DNA from: Clostridia bacterium
Lineage (GTDB): Bacteria > Bacillota > Clostridia > Christensenellales > Aristaeellaceae
Length of the DNA: 64,000 bases
Assembly: GCA_017463245.1 (NCBI GenBank)
Contig: JAFTPN010000017.1
Location: forward strand, 24,422 to 88,421
Direction of reading: 5' to 3'
Shown here piece by piece: positions 8,635 through 16,641 of the stretch (position 1 is its first letter; every line of letters begins with the position of its first letter). The notes under the pieces are model-generated. The model did not search any database, was not told where the DNA came from, and worked only from the letters and a program-made list of their open reading frames with translations. The position numbers were made by a program, and so were the translations under genes.

Positions 8635-9298
8635 CTCCCCATTTGGTAAAGATAAATTCCGGCTGGGAGGTATTGCGCTCGATCTTCTCGCGCAGGCGGC
8701 GGATATGCACGTCCACGGTGCGGGCATCGCCGGTGTAGTCGTACTTCCACACGGTTTCCAGCATCTGCTCGCGGCTGAACACCTTGCCGCGGTTGTTGAT
8801 GAACAATTGCAGCAGGTCGAACTCCTTGGCGGTGAGGCGAACCTCCTTGCCCGCCAGGGTCACGGTGCGCTTCACCAGGTTGACCTCCATGTCCCGCACG
8901 CGGAGGATCTTCTTTTCCTCCAGGGGCTGCATGCCGCCGGCGCGGCGCAGGATGGTCTTGATGCGTGCCTTGACCTCCAGGATGTTGAAGGGCTTGGTCA
9001 TGTAATCATCCGCGCCGTATTCCAGGCCCAGGATCTTGTCCATGTCCTCGCCCTTGGCGGTGAGCATGATGATCGGCACATTGCTGTGCTCGCGGATGCG
9101 CTGGCACACGCTGATGCCGTCCAGCTTGGGCAGCATCACATCCAGCAGGATCATATCGTAGGGCGTCGCAAAGAACTTGGCGAGGGCTTCCTCGCCGTCC
9201 ATGGCGCTGTCGGTTTCGTAACCTTCCTGCTCCAAAGTATATTTCAGCCCCTTGAGAATCAAAGGCTCGTCGTCAACCAGCAGAATGCGCTTGCCCAT
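8606..9298 (-). CDS. OmpR/PhoB-family response regulator
   Basis: 230 residues. The start at 9298 gives the standard beginning MGKRILLVDDEP. The receiver domain has acidic pocket Asp9-Asp10, phospho-acceptor Asp53 (LLDVMLP), Thr in MLTAKGE and Lys in MTKPF. The C-terminal winged helix carries LTAKEFDLLQLF and the recognition region ARTVDVHIRRLREKIE. It is the first gene of the operon and is preceded by a good sigma-A promoter. Likely targets include its own operon of envelope genes, though no binding sites could be identified. The organisation (regulator, kinase, lipoproteins) recalls envelope stress systems such as WalRK. Confidence 0.93.
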   Translation of the reverse strand: MGKRILLVDDEPLILKGLKYTLEQEGYETDSAMDGEEALAKFFATPYDMILLDVMLPKLDGISVCQRIREHSNVPIIMLTAKGEDMDKILGLEYGADDYMTKPFNILEVKARIKTILRRAGGMQPLEEKKILRVRDMEVNLVKRTVTLAGKEVRLTAKEFDLLQLFINNRGKVFSREQMLETVWKYDYTGDARTVDVHIRRLREKIERNTSQPEFIFTKWGVGYYFTDKD

Positions 9299-9349
9299 AA
9301 ATCGTACACCCTTCCTCTTTTGCACCCCAAAATAGATGGCGCTAACATG

Positions 9350-9378
9350 ATTGTACGATAAATTATGAAATAAATCAA
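9350..9378 (-). promoter_or_regulatory. Sigma-A promoter of the regulator-kinase operon
   Basis: On the minus strand TTGATT and TACAAT are separated by exactly 17 bp, about 50 nt upstream of the response-regulator start, in an AT-rich gap. Confidence 0.7.
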
Positions 9379-9390
9379 GAGGTTTTGCAA

Positions 9391-10110
9391 TCATTTTGTA
9401 ATAATTTTTGGAGAAAATTTGGAGAAAACAGGAATATCTTTGGCAGAATCACTCAAAATGCGCCCTGAAGCAATGGTGATCTGCCGCTCTGCCCGCCGGG
9501 CGACCACCGAATCGTGGGTGATGAGCAGGATGGTGCGGCCTGCGCGGTGCAATTCGTCCAGCAGGTGCAGCACATCGGCGGTGGCCTGGGCGTCCAGGTT
9601 GCCGGTGGGTTCATCCGCCAGCAGCACGGCGGGGTTCCGCGCCAGCGCCCGGGCGATGGCCACCCGCTGCTGTTGCCCGCCGGAAAGCTGGTTGGGGGTG
9701 TGGTGGATGCGCTCTCCCAGGCCCACCTGCTCCAGCAGGGCACGGGCAGCGGCGGTGCGCTCCCGATGAGGCACGCCGCACAGGAGCAGCGGCAGGGCAA
9801 CATTTTCCGCGGCGGTGAGCCGGGGCAGCAGCTGAAAGCCCTGGAACACAAAGCCGATCTCCTCACCCCGCACCCGCGCCAGCTCGTCCCTGTTCAGGGT
9901 GGACACATCCCGCCCGTGGAGGCGATAGCTGCCGGAGGTGGGGTTGTCCAGGCAGCCCAGCAGATGCATCAGGGTGCTTTTGCCGCTGCCGCTGGGACCC
10001 ACAATGGCGGCGTATTCGCCCTCGCCCACGCGGAGGCTCACATGATCCAGGGCGGTGACGGTTTTGCCGTTCATGGTGTAGAGCTTGGTCAGGTTCTCGG
10101 TGCGGATCAT
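9391..10110 (-). CDS. ABC transporter ATPase, LolD/MacB type
   Basis: 239 residues. ATG at 10110 is chosen because GAGGAGG lies 6 nt upstream. Walker A GPSGSGKST, Q-loop FVFQGFQLLP, signature LSGGQQQRVAIARAL, Walker B LLADEPTGNLD and the switch His in LITHD are all intact. The 'FQLLPRLTAAENV' and 'PTGNLDAQ' features are typical of the LolD/MacB/FtsE group, which energises mechanotransmission permeases or peptide export. No FtsX/MacB-type permease is next to it; the upstream genes form a separate ABC-2 unit ended by their own terminator. The cognate permease must be elsewhere or absent. Confidence 0.88.
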   Translation of the reverse strand: MIRTENLTKLYTMNGKTVTALDHVSLRVGEGEYAAIVGPSGSGKSTLMHLLGCLDNPTSGSYRLHGRDVSTLNRDELARVRGEEIGFVFQGFQLLPRLTAAENVALPLLLCGVPHRERTAAARALLEQVGLGERIHHTPNQLSGGQQQRVAIARALARNPAVLLADEPTGNLDAQATADVLHLLDELHRAGRTILLITHDSVVARRAERQITIASGRILSDSAKDIPVFSKFSPKIITK

Positions 10111-10126
10111 GGGGCGCCTCCTCATC

Positions 10127-10156
10127 AAAAAATCCCAGCCATTAGTATGGCCGGGA
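10127..10156 (-). terminator. Terminator of the ABC-2 operon
   Basis: On the minus strand a 9-bp stem (CCCGGCCAT / ATGGCTGGG, one wobble) is followed by ATTTTTT. It separates the ABC-2 pair from the following LolD-type ATPase gene. Confidence 0.75.
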
Positions 10157-10173
10157 ATGGGGTGGTGATGCGC

Positions 10174-10908
10174 TTATTGCCTGTTCATCTGCCGCAGGAA
10201 AAGCAGCACCGCGCCCAGGGTGGTCACAGCGGCATAGCCCAGCACCACCAGCAGGTGAGGCCATGCATCGGCCATGCTGCCGCTGATGGCGGCGCGCTCC
10301 AGCTCCACCGCATGGGCAAAGGGCAGCAGGTTGGCGATTTTGCTGAAAGCGCCGCCCACCAGCTCCAGATCGAACCAGATGCCGGAGAGCCAGGCGGACA
10401 GGTTGGTGAGCAGCGCGCCGCAGATGCCGCCCACCTGCTTCACATTGAAGATGCTGCCGCACAAAAGCCCCAGGGCGATGTTGAACAGGGCAATGGGCAG
10501 GAGCAGTAGGGTGGCGCAGAGGATGTTCATGCTCAGGGGCAGCCCCAGCGCCACGGCGACGAGGAAGCTCACCGCGCCCTGGGCGGCGGCAATGGGCAGG
10601 ATGGGCAGGATGTACCCAAGAATGTAGTCAGCTGCCTGCAGGGGCGTGGTGTACAGCCGCTGCAAAAGGGCGCTTTCCCGGTCGCGGGCAACCAGGGTGG
10701 CAGAGAAGAGCGTCATGAAGGACAGGCCGAACACCGCAATGCCGGGGGCGAGGTGGTCGATCCTGAACAGCGGCACGGGGATATTGTCCTGAATGGCGCT
10801 GAGCAGAAGCAGCAGCACAATGGGGAAGCCCAGGCCGAAGAGCAGGTTCAGCGGGTCGCGCAAAATCTCCTTGGCGCAGCGCTTGGCGAAGGTGAGCATT
10901 CTCATCAT
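10174..10908 (-). CDS. ABC-2 type permease
   Basis: 244 residues with about six membrane helices (for example LLFGLGFPIVLLLLLSA, PIALFNIALGLLCG, LLVVLGYAAVTTLGAVLLFL). The RDRESALLQRLYTTPL loop after the second helix is characteristic of ABC-2 exporters of drugs, lipids or antimicrobial peptides. The start ATG at 10908 overlaps the stop of the ATPase gene (ATGA), so the two are translationally coupled and surely form one transporter. The substrate is not predictable; self-protection or envelope lipid export are typical roles. Confidence 0.88.
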   Translation of the reverse strand: MMRMLTFAKRCAKEILRDPLNLLFGLGFPIVLLLLLSAIQDNIPVPLFRIDHLAPGIAVFGLSFMTLFSATLVARDRESALLQRLYTTPLQAADYILGYILPILPIAAAQGAVSFLVAVALGLPLSMNILCATLLLLPIALFNIALGLLCGSIFNVKQVGGICGALLTNLSAWLSGIWFDLELVGGAFSKIANLLPFAHAVELERAAISGSMADAWPHLLVVLGYAAVTTLGAVLLFLRQMNRQ

Positions 10909-11630
10909 TTGGCCTCCTTTACAATGGTGACAAAGGCATCCTCAAACCGATCGGCTCCGGTCTGCTCCATCAGCTCCCGGGCGGTTCCCGTTACCAGCAG
11001 CCTGCCGCTTTTCATGATGCCGATGCGGTCGGACAGGGCTTCGGCTTCCTCCATGTAGTGGGTGGTGAGGATGATGGTCACCCTGCCCTTCAGGGCGCGG
11101 ATGATGTCCCACAGTTCGCTGCGGGCAATGACATCCAGCCCCAGGGTGGGTTCGTCCAGAAAGAGGATGGAGGGCTGACTGATCAGCGCCATGGCGATGC
11201 TGACCCGGCGCTGCCAGCCGCCGGAGAGCTTTCCGGCCTTCTTGGAGAGAATGTCGTGCAGGTTCAGCTGGGCGGCCAGCCCGGCGATCCTTTCCTGGCG
11301 CTTCTCCCGGGGAAAACCGTGGATGCCGCACATCAATTCCAGGTTTTCCTGCACGGAAAGGTTGGGCGCCACGGCGGTCTCCTGGGGCGAAACGCCGATG
11401 ATGCGCTTCACCGCCTGGGCCTCGTGAAGGATGCTGCTGCCGCCCACAAGGGCGTCGCCGCCGGTGGGCTTGGACAGGCAGGAAAGCATTTTGATGGTGG
11501 TGGTCTTGCCCGCGCCGTTGATGCCCAGCAGCGAGAACAGCTCCCCCTGATGGATGGTCAGGTTCAGCTTGTCAACGGCAGTCAGGTGCTTGTATTGCTT
11601 GGTCAGGTTCGTGGTGTGAATGGCTTCCAT
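10905..11630 (-). CDS. ABC-2 exporter ATPase
   Basis: 241 residues. The start at 11630 has GGAGGCG at good spacing and gives MEAIHTTNLTKQY. Walker A is GINGAGKTT, the signature LSGGWQRRVSIAMAL (Trp where Gln is common), Walker B ILFLDEPTLGLD, and the switch His TTHYMEEAEAL. The CcmA/DrrA-like layout matches the coupled ABC-2 permease. It hydrolyses ATP to drive export through the partner protein. First gene of a two-gene operon on the minus strand. Confidence 0.9.
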   Translation of the reverse strand: MEAIHTTNLTKQYKHLTAVDKLNLTIHQGELFSLLGINGAGKTTTIKMLSCLSKPTGGDALVGGSSILHEAQAVKRIIGVSPQETAVAPNLSVQENLELMCGIHGFPREKRQERIAGLAAQLNLHDILSKKAGKLSGGWQRRVSIAMALISQPSILFLDEPTLGLDVIARSELWDIIRALKGRVTIILTTHYMEEAEALSDRIGIMKSGRLLVTGTARELMEQTGADRFEDAFVTIVKEAK

Positions 11631-11737
11631 AAGCGCCTCCTGTGTTTTGTTCGGGCACCATGATAGCAGCATTTTCGGCAGAAATCAGGAAATTCAGCTC
11701 ATCGGTCGATTTCACGATGCGAACGGTCAACGGACAC

Positions 11738-11765
11738 AAAAAAAGCACGATACATGATCGTGCTT
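11738..11765 (-). terminator. Terminator after the dipeptidase gene
   Basis: On the minus strand AGCACGA and TCGTGCT pair around a 7-nt loop and are followed by TTTTTTT, about 15 nt after the dipeptidase stop. Confidence 0.8.
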
Positions 11766-11779
11766 GTCATCAGGATACA

Positions 11780-12676
11780 TCAGATGCGCTGGTAATACTT
11801 CAGCAGGTTCTCGCCAGCAATGCCCGCAATGGCGGCTTCGTCGTAGCCCAGCTTGCGCAGCTCTGCGAAAATGTTGGGGATCTCGCCGGGGTGGTTCACA
11901 TCGGTCGGGGTGACCTCAATGCCGTCGAAATCGGAGCCGAAGCCCACGATCTGAGCGCCGCCCAGCTGGCAGATGTGGTCGATGTGCCGGGCAATGAGCG
12001 CCGCATCGGCCTTGCCGTCCTCGGAGAGGAAATGGGGGTAGAAGTTCACACCCACAAAGCCGCCCTCGCGGATCATCAGCCGCAGCTGCTCATCGGTGAG
12101 GTTGCGGAAGTGGTCGCAGAGCTTGCGGCAGCAGCTGTGGCTGGCCATGGGCGGCTTGTCGGTCTTGCTGAAGAGATCGTAGAAGCCTGCCTCGTTCAGG
12201 TGGGACACGTCCACCGCCATGCCCACGCGCTGCATTTCTTTGGCAACTTGCAGGCCATAAGCCGTCAGGCCGCGCTTGTCGCCGGACTTGGCGGGATAGC
12301 CGATGGCATTCTCGTTGTTCCACAAAAGCGCCGCCATGCGCACGCCCTTGCTGCGCCATTCCTGCACGGTGTGGATGCCCTTCTCAAACACCTCGCCGCC
12401 CTCGATGGAGAGCATGAAGCAATGCTCGCCGTCCTTGGCATCGGCAGGGTCGTCCACCTTGCGGATGCCCGCGTCCATCAGGCGGGGCATGGCGGCCAGC
12501 TCGGCGGCTACGATGGCGTCCACATCGCCCTTGTTGCCCTTGCGGCCCGTCCACAGGGCGCAGACTTGCAGGGTCACGCCGCCGGAGCGCAGGCGGTCGG
12601 GGGTGATCATCAGGGGATCGTTTGGCTGGAAGGCCATGGCGAAGAGGGTGTCGGAGTGGGTATCGGCGATGTACAT
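11780..12676 (-). CDS. Membrane-dipeptidase-like peptidase, M19 family
   Basis: 298 residues. ATG at 12676 follows CCGGAGG; a longer upstream frame is only read-through of an intergenic repeat. Zinc ligands of renal-dipeptidase-type enzymes are all visible: ADTHSD (HxD) at the N-terminus, bridging Glu in SIEGG, His in VDVSHLNEAG and ASHSCCR, and Asp in GFGSDFDG near the C-terminus. It hydrolyses dipeptides, probably in the cytoplasm since no signal peptide is present. It is flanked by its own terminator downstream and a repeat mosaic upstream, so it is monocistronic. Confidence 0.92.
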   Translation of the reverse strand: MYIADTHSDTLFAMAFQPNDPLMITPDRLRSGGVTLQVCALWTGRKGNKGDVDAIVAAELAAMPRLMDAGIRKVDDPADAKDGEHCFMLSIEGGEVFEKGIHTVQEWRSKGVRMAALLWNNENAIGYPAKSGDKRGLTAYGLQVAKEMQRVGMAVDVSHLNEAGFYDLFSKTDKPPMASHSCCRKLCDHFRNLTDEQLRLMIREGGFVGVNFYPHFLSEDGKADAALIARHIDHICQLGGAQIVGFGSDFDGIEVTPTDVNHPGEIPNIFAELRKLGYDEAAIAGIAGENLLKYYQRI

Positions 12677-12691
12677 GAGAACCTCCGGTGA

Positions 12692-13001
12692 AATTCGGAA
12701 TGCGGAATTATGAATTCGGAATTGAGAGTGTGGCACTACACCTCGTCAGTCAGCGCAAGCGCTGACAGCTTCCCCTCAAGGGGAAGCCATGGTGCAGGGT
12801 CAAGCAAAAGCCTTCCCCTTGAGGGGAAGGTGGCCGAAGGCCGGATGAGGTGGAACGCTGCATTCCCCGCGTCGCGGCGCGCCCGTTGCGCGGCGTGACC
12901 CCTGTTCGGAGATCGCCCAGCAACGCCATCCCCGAAAGGGAGTCCAGAGGGTCGAAGACCCTTTGGCAGGGGAGTTAAGAGGGGACGGAGTCCCCTCTTA
13001 C
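12692..13001. repeat. Composite palindromic repeat mosaic, copy 1
   Basis: The 321-base gap between the dipeptidase and rpiB genes is filled by repeat modules and no gene. Module A (12692-12726) is a GAATTCGGAAT-type short repeat. Module B (12739-12852) has inverted ends (CACCTCGTCAG / GGATGAGGTG) enclosing two copies of a CTTCCCCTCAAGGGGAAG hairpin in opposite phases. Module C (about 12868-12903) has GCGTCGCGGCGC and GGCGTGACCCCTG. Module D (about 12930-13001) is a run of short stems such as AGGGTCGAAGACCCTTTGG. The same modules recur at 37.9-38.4, 42.5-42.8 and 62.2-62.6 kb. Confidence 0.85.
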
Positions 13002-13447
13002 AGCTCCTCGCCGTTTTCGATGGCGGTGAGCATTTCGACGCGGCGGGTGTGGCGGCCGCCGCCTTCGAAGGGGGCGGTGAGCCAATGGGTGGCGATCATT
13101 TTGGCCAGGTCGATGCCCACGACGCGGGCGCCCATGGTGAGGATATTGCTGTTGTTGTGGCGCTTGGAGAGCTCGGCGCTATAGACATCGGAGCAGGTGC
13201 AGACGCGGGTGCCCTTTACCTTGCTGGCGGCGATGCCGATGCCGATGCCCGTGCCGCACAGCAGGATGCCCCGGTCGCACTCGCCGGATGCCACGGCCTT
13301 GGCGGCGCGGTAGCCATAGATGGGGTAGTCGCAGCTCACGGCCTCGTTGGTGCCGAAGTCCTTATATTCCAGGTTCATGCTGTCCAGCAGCTTCATGATC
13401 TCATGCTTGAGTTCGATGGCGGAGTGGTCGCAGGCAAGTGCAATCAT
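12998..13447 (-). CDS. rpiB: Ribose-5-phosphate isomerase B
   Basis: 149 residues, the usual length for RpiB. It interconverts ribose 5-phosphate and ribulose 5-phosphate in the pentose phosphate pathway; relatives isomerise galactose 6-phosphate or allose 6-phosphate. Landmarks are ACDHSAIELK at the N-terminus (Asp-His substrate contacts), the catalytic Cys in GILLCGTGIGIGIAASK, NNSNILTMGARV and the C-terminal Arg pair in GGRHTRRVEM. The start at 13447 is preceded by AAGGAGG. The stop is only bases away from a repeat stem (GGGGACGGAGTCCCC) that may double as terminator. Confidence 0.95.
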   Translation of the reverse strand: MIALACDHSAIELKHEIMKLLDSMNLEYKDFGTNEAVSCDYPIYGYRAAKAVASGECDRGILLCGTGIGIGIAASKVKGTRVCTCSDVYSAELSKRHNNSNILTMGARVVGIDLAKMIATHWLTAPFEGGGRHTRRVEMLTAIENGEEL

Positions 13448-13499
13448 GGTGCAGCCTCCTTAAATTTTCGATTACATTATTAAATATACGTGAAAAAGC

Positions 13500-13528
13500 T
13501 TACAACTCCTGCCTGGATATGGTATAAT
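13500..13528 (+). promoter_or_regulatory. Sigma-A promoter of the metal ABC transporter
   Basis: TTACAA and a perfect TATAAT are separated by 17 bp, with the ATPase start 32 nt further down. Confidence 0.75.
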
Positions 13529-13559
13529 GATACTGAGAAAGTTTTTTGAGGTGGAGATC

Positions 13560-14300
13560 ATGCCGGAACACCATTGTTCCCTCTGTCATATAGGACTGGA
13601 GGGTGTGGGCGTACAGCGGGGCGGACAGACGCTCCTGCACGACGTGTCCATGCACATCCATTGCGGGCAGCTTACTGCGCTGATCGGCCAGAACGGCGCG
13701 GGCAAAACCACGCTGATCCGCGCCCTGCTGGGGGAGCTGCCCCACAGCGGACACATCCGCCATGTGGACGACCACGGGCGGGATATCCCTCACCTGCGCA
13801 CGGGCTATGTGCCGCAGCATCTGCATTTCGACAAAGAAATGCCGGTGACCGTGGAGGACTTTATGGCTGCGGCCTTCACCCGCCGTCCGGTGTGGACGGG
13901 CGTGAGCAAAAAGACCCGCCAGGCCGTGGCTGAAGCGCTTTCCACCGTGGAGGCTGCCGATCTGGCCCAGCGTCCCCTGGGGCGCTGCTCCGGGGGCGAA
14001 TTGCAGCGTGTGCTGCTGGCCCTGGCGCTGCACCCCGCGCCGGATCTGCTGGTGCTGGATGAACCGGTGTCCGGCGTGGATCAGAACGGTCTGCGCATGT
14101 TCCTGGATACTGTGCTGCGGCTGAAGGAGACCCACCACATGGCGATCCTCTTGGTGAGCCACGACCTGCACCTGGTGCGGGAGTATGCCGACCATGTGGT
14201 GCTGCTGGACAAGACCGTGCTGGCGCAGGGCAGCGCAGAGAACGTGTTCCTGACGGAGCAGTTCGATGCGGTGTTCGGCCAGGGGAAGGAGGCGCTGTGA
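13560..14300 (+). CDS. Metal-type ABC transporter ATPase (ZnuC/MntB-like)
   Basis: 246 residues. ATG at 13560 has GGTGGAG upstream. Walker A GQNGAGKTT, signature CSGGELQRVLLALAL, Walker B LLVLDEPVSGVD and switch His LVSHDLHLV are intact. The RPLGRCSGGELQRV and EPVSGVDxxG patterns are typical of zinc/manganese importers. The N-terminus begins with HHCSLCH, a Cys/His cluster ahead of the ATPase fold, which some clostridial members of this family carry and which might sense metal. It is translationally coupled to the permease. No substrate-binding lipoprotein or Zur gene lies alongside. Confidence 0.88.
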   Translation: MPEHHCSLCHIGLEGVGVQRGGQTLLHDVSMHIHCGQLTALIGQNGAGKTTLIRALLGELPHSGHIRHVDDHGRDIPHLRTGYVPQHLHFDKEMPVTVEDFMAAAFTRRPVWTGVSKKTRQAVAEALSTVEAADLAQRPLGRCSGGELQRVLLALALHPAPDLLVLDEPVSGVDQNGLRMFLDTVLRLKETHHMAILLVSHDLHLVREYADHVVLLDKTVLAQGSAENVFLTEQFDAVFGQGKEAL

Positions 14301-15142
14301 TGGATGTGATTTACAGCATCATGGACGCTGTGCTGCCCCTGGAGGCGCTGCAGTTCTCCTTTATGAAAAACGCCTTTCTGGCGATCTTGCTGCTGACGCC
14401 GCTGCTGGGGCTCCTTGGCACCATGGCGGTGAACCAGCAGATGGCCTTCTTCTCCGATGCGCTGGGTCACAGCGCGCTGACGGGCATTGGCCTGGGCATC
14501 GTGCTGGGGGTGAGCAGCGACCTGATGAGCATGATCGTCTTCGGCGTGGTGTGGGCGATCCTCATCTGCCGCATCAAGCAGACGGGGGCGACCTCCACCG
14601 ATACGGTGATCAGCGTGTTCTCCTCCACGTCCATTGCGGCGGGTCTTTTGATCCTCTCCCGGGGCGGCGGCTTTGCCAAGTATTCCTCGCTGCTCATTGG
14701 CGATGTGCTGGCGGTGACGCCCGCTGACCTGGGCTGGCTGCTGATAGCCCTCATTGTAGGCGTGGTGTTGTGGGTGCAGATGTACAACCGTCTGCTGCTG
14801 ACCAGCGTGAACGAATCCCTTGCTCGCAGCCGCGGCGTGCGCACCCACCTGACGGAATGCGCTTTTGTGGTCTTGGTGGCCGTGGCGGTGATGCTGGCCA
14901 TCAAGTGGGTGGGTGTGATGCTCATCAATGCGCTGCTGATTTTGCCTGCGGCGGCTGGCCGCAACCTGGCGCGCAACAGCCGCCAGCACGCCCTGTGGAG
15001 CGTGGTCATCGCCCTGGGCAGCGGTGTGGCTGGCCTGCTCAGCGCCTATGCGTGGGATACCTCCGCCGGTGCCGCCATTGTACTCTATGCGGCGGCGTGC
15101 TATGCCATTTCTCTGGCGGGAAGAAGCCTTTTGAAACGATAA
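14300..15142 (+). CDS. Metal-type ABC-3 permease (ZnuB-like)
   Basis: 280 residues, about eight membrane helices. The ATG at 14300 overlaps the ATPase stop (TGATG) and has AAGGAGG 7 nt upstream; a GTG at 14297 is less well spaced. ABC-3 family features are LGTMAVNQQMAFFSDALGHSA near the N-terminus, the inner loop SLARSRGVRT that contacts the ATPase, and ALLILPAAAGRNLAR. With the preceding ATPase it should import zinc, manganese or iron. The missing binding protein is probably encoded elsewhere. Confidence 0.9.
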   Translation: MDVIYSIMDAVLPLEALQFSFMKNAFLAILLLTPLLGLLGTMAVNQQMAFFSDALGHSALTGIGLGIVLGVSSDLMSMIVFGVVWAILICRIKQTGATSTDTVISVFSSTSIAAGLLILSRGGGFAKYSSLLIGDVLAVTPADLGWLLIALIVGVVLWVQMYNRLLLTSVNESLARSRGVRTHLTECAFVVLVAVAVMLAIKWVGVMLINALLILPAAAGRNLARNSRQHALWSVVIALGSGVAGLLSAYAWDTSAGAAIVLYAAACYAISLAGRSLLKR

Positions 15143-15145
15143 TAC

Positions 15146-15177
15146 TTGACAATAAGTGACAAAAAGCGCATTATAAT
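15146..15177 (+). promoter_or_regulatory. Candidate promoter for the solute-binding/GGDEF-EAL pair
   Basis: A perfect TTGACA (15146-15151) is followed 17 bp later by CATTAT, overlapping a TATAAT at 15172-15177 that would need a 20-bp spacer. Either gives a start about 15-20 nt before the GGGGG ribosome site. It begins only 4 nt after the permease stop. Confidence 0.55.
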
Positions 15178-15197
15178 AAGATAAAGGGGGTATATCC

Positions 15198-16604
15198 ATG
15201 AAGAAGATGCTGTGCCTGCTTCTGGCGTTGCTGATGCTTCCTCTTTGCGCCGGTGCCGAAACAGTGGCGCTCTCACCGGATGATCCTCAGGTATTGACGC
15301 TATGGCACTATTACAACGGTGCGCAGCAGCAGATCTTCGATCAGCTGGTGCTGACCTTTAACGAAACCGAAGGCATGGAAAAGGGCGTTATCATCGTGCC
15401 TGTGAGCCAGGGCGGCGTGAACGACCTGGCCGACAAGCTGATGGCCTCCGCCAACCACAAGACCGGCTCCGACAAGATGCCGGATATCTTCGCCGCCTAT
15501 GCGGATACCGCCCATGCCGTGAACAAGATGGGCCTGGTGGCCGACCTTTCTACTTATATGACCCAGGCCGAGCAGGATGAATACATGGACGCCTATATGC
15601 AGGAAGGCCGCCTGGATGGCAACGGCGCGCTGAAGGTGTTCCCCATTGCCAAGTCCACCGAAATGATGATGGTGAACAAAACGGAGTGGGATGCCTTTGC
15701 AGCCGATACAGGCGCAGAGGTGAGCATGCTCTCCACCTGGGAGGGCGTGGTGAAGGCCGCCGAAATGTACTATGAGTGGAGCGGCGGCAAGGCCTTCTTT
15801 GGCCGCGACGCCTTTGCCAACTACATCCTCATTGGCAGTTTGCAGCTGGGTGTGGAAATGTTTGCCGTGGAAGGCGGCGAAATGACCCTCCATGTGGACA
15901 GCGATGTGATGCGCCGCCTGTGGGACAACTATGTGGTGCCCTACGCCAGCGGCTGGTTCGGCGCCTTTGGCCGCTATCGCTCCGACGATGTCAAGACCGG
16001 CCAGCTGGTGGCGCTGGTGGGCTCCACCAGCGGCGCGCTGTATTTCCCCACCGAGGTCACCAGGGACGATGGCACCACCTACCCCATTGAATGCATGGCG
16101 CTGCCCCTGCCCAATTTTGAGGGCACGGAACCCTGTGCGGTGCAGCAGGGCGCAGGCATGGTGGTGAGCAAGTCCACCCCCGAAAAGGAATATGCTGCCA
16201 CGGTGTTCCTCAAGTGGTTCACCCAGGAGAGCAACAACATCCATTTCTCCCTGAACAGCGGCTATCTGCCGGTGAAGAAATCTGCCAACCAGCCCGAGAC
16301 CCTCGACGTGGCCATGGATGCCCAGGGCATCGACGGCATGCTGCGGGAGATCATCGAGATCGGCGCGCAGATCACCAGCACCTATCGCCTGTACACCAAC
16401 AACGCCTTCGACAATGGCTACGAGGCTCGCCTGGTGGTGGATACCAGCATGGCCGAGGCCGCCCAGAGTGCGCAGCGCGAGGTGGAAAGACTGGTGGACG
16501 AGGGCATGGATCGCCAGACCGCCATTGAGCTGATGACCGGCGACGATGCCTTTGCCGAGTGGCTGGAGGACTTCCGCAAGGAAATGAACGAGGCGCTGAA
16601 GTAA
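15198..16604 (+). CDS. Extracellular solute-binding protein, family 1, without lipobox
   Basis: 468 residues. Signal peptide MKKMLCLLLALLMLPLCAGA is followed by Glu, a signal peptidase I type site; there is no lipobox Cys at the cleavage point. The mature part has the family-1 fold (VLTLWHYYNGAQQQIFDQL, DIFAAYADTAHAVNKMG, GAGMVVSKSTPEKEYAA, FLKWFTQ), as in sugar-binding proteins. No ABC permease follows; the next gene, 37 nt on, is a membrane GGDEF-EAL receptor. The pair is therefore more likely a ligand-sensing unit than part of a transporter. That role is inferred from gene order only. Confidence 0.85.
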   Translation: MKKMLCLLLALLMLPLCAGAETVALSPDDPQVLTLWHYYNGAQQQIFDQLVLTFNETEGMEKGVIIVPVSQGGVNDLADKLMASANHKTGSDKMPDIFAAYADTAHAVNKMGLVADLSTYMTQAEQDEYMDAYMQEGRLDGNGALKVFPIAKSTEMMMVNKTEWDAFAADTGAEVSMLSTWEGVVKAAEMYYEWSGGKAFFGRDAFANYILIGSLQLGVEMFAVEGGEMTLHVDSDVMRRLWDNYVVPYASGWFGAFGRYRSDDVKTGQLVALVGSTSGALYFPTEVTRDDGTTYPIECMALPLPNFEGTEPCAVQQGAGMVVSKSTPEKEYAATVFLKWFTQESNNIHFSLNSGYLPVKKSANQPETLDVAMDAQGIDGMLREIIEIGAQITSTYRLYTNNAFDNGYEARLVVDTSMAEAAQSAQREVERLVDEGMDRQTAIELMTGDDAFAEWLEDFRKEMNEALK

Positions 16605-16641
16605 AGCCAGGGGAACGACAGGATAGGGAGGAGAGACGGGC

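Noticed and set aside
12677-12736. A 20-residue N-terminal extension of the dipeptidase
   Set aside because: It is translation of the GAATTC-type repeat; the ribosome site and conserved start are at 12676.
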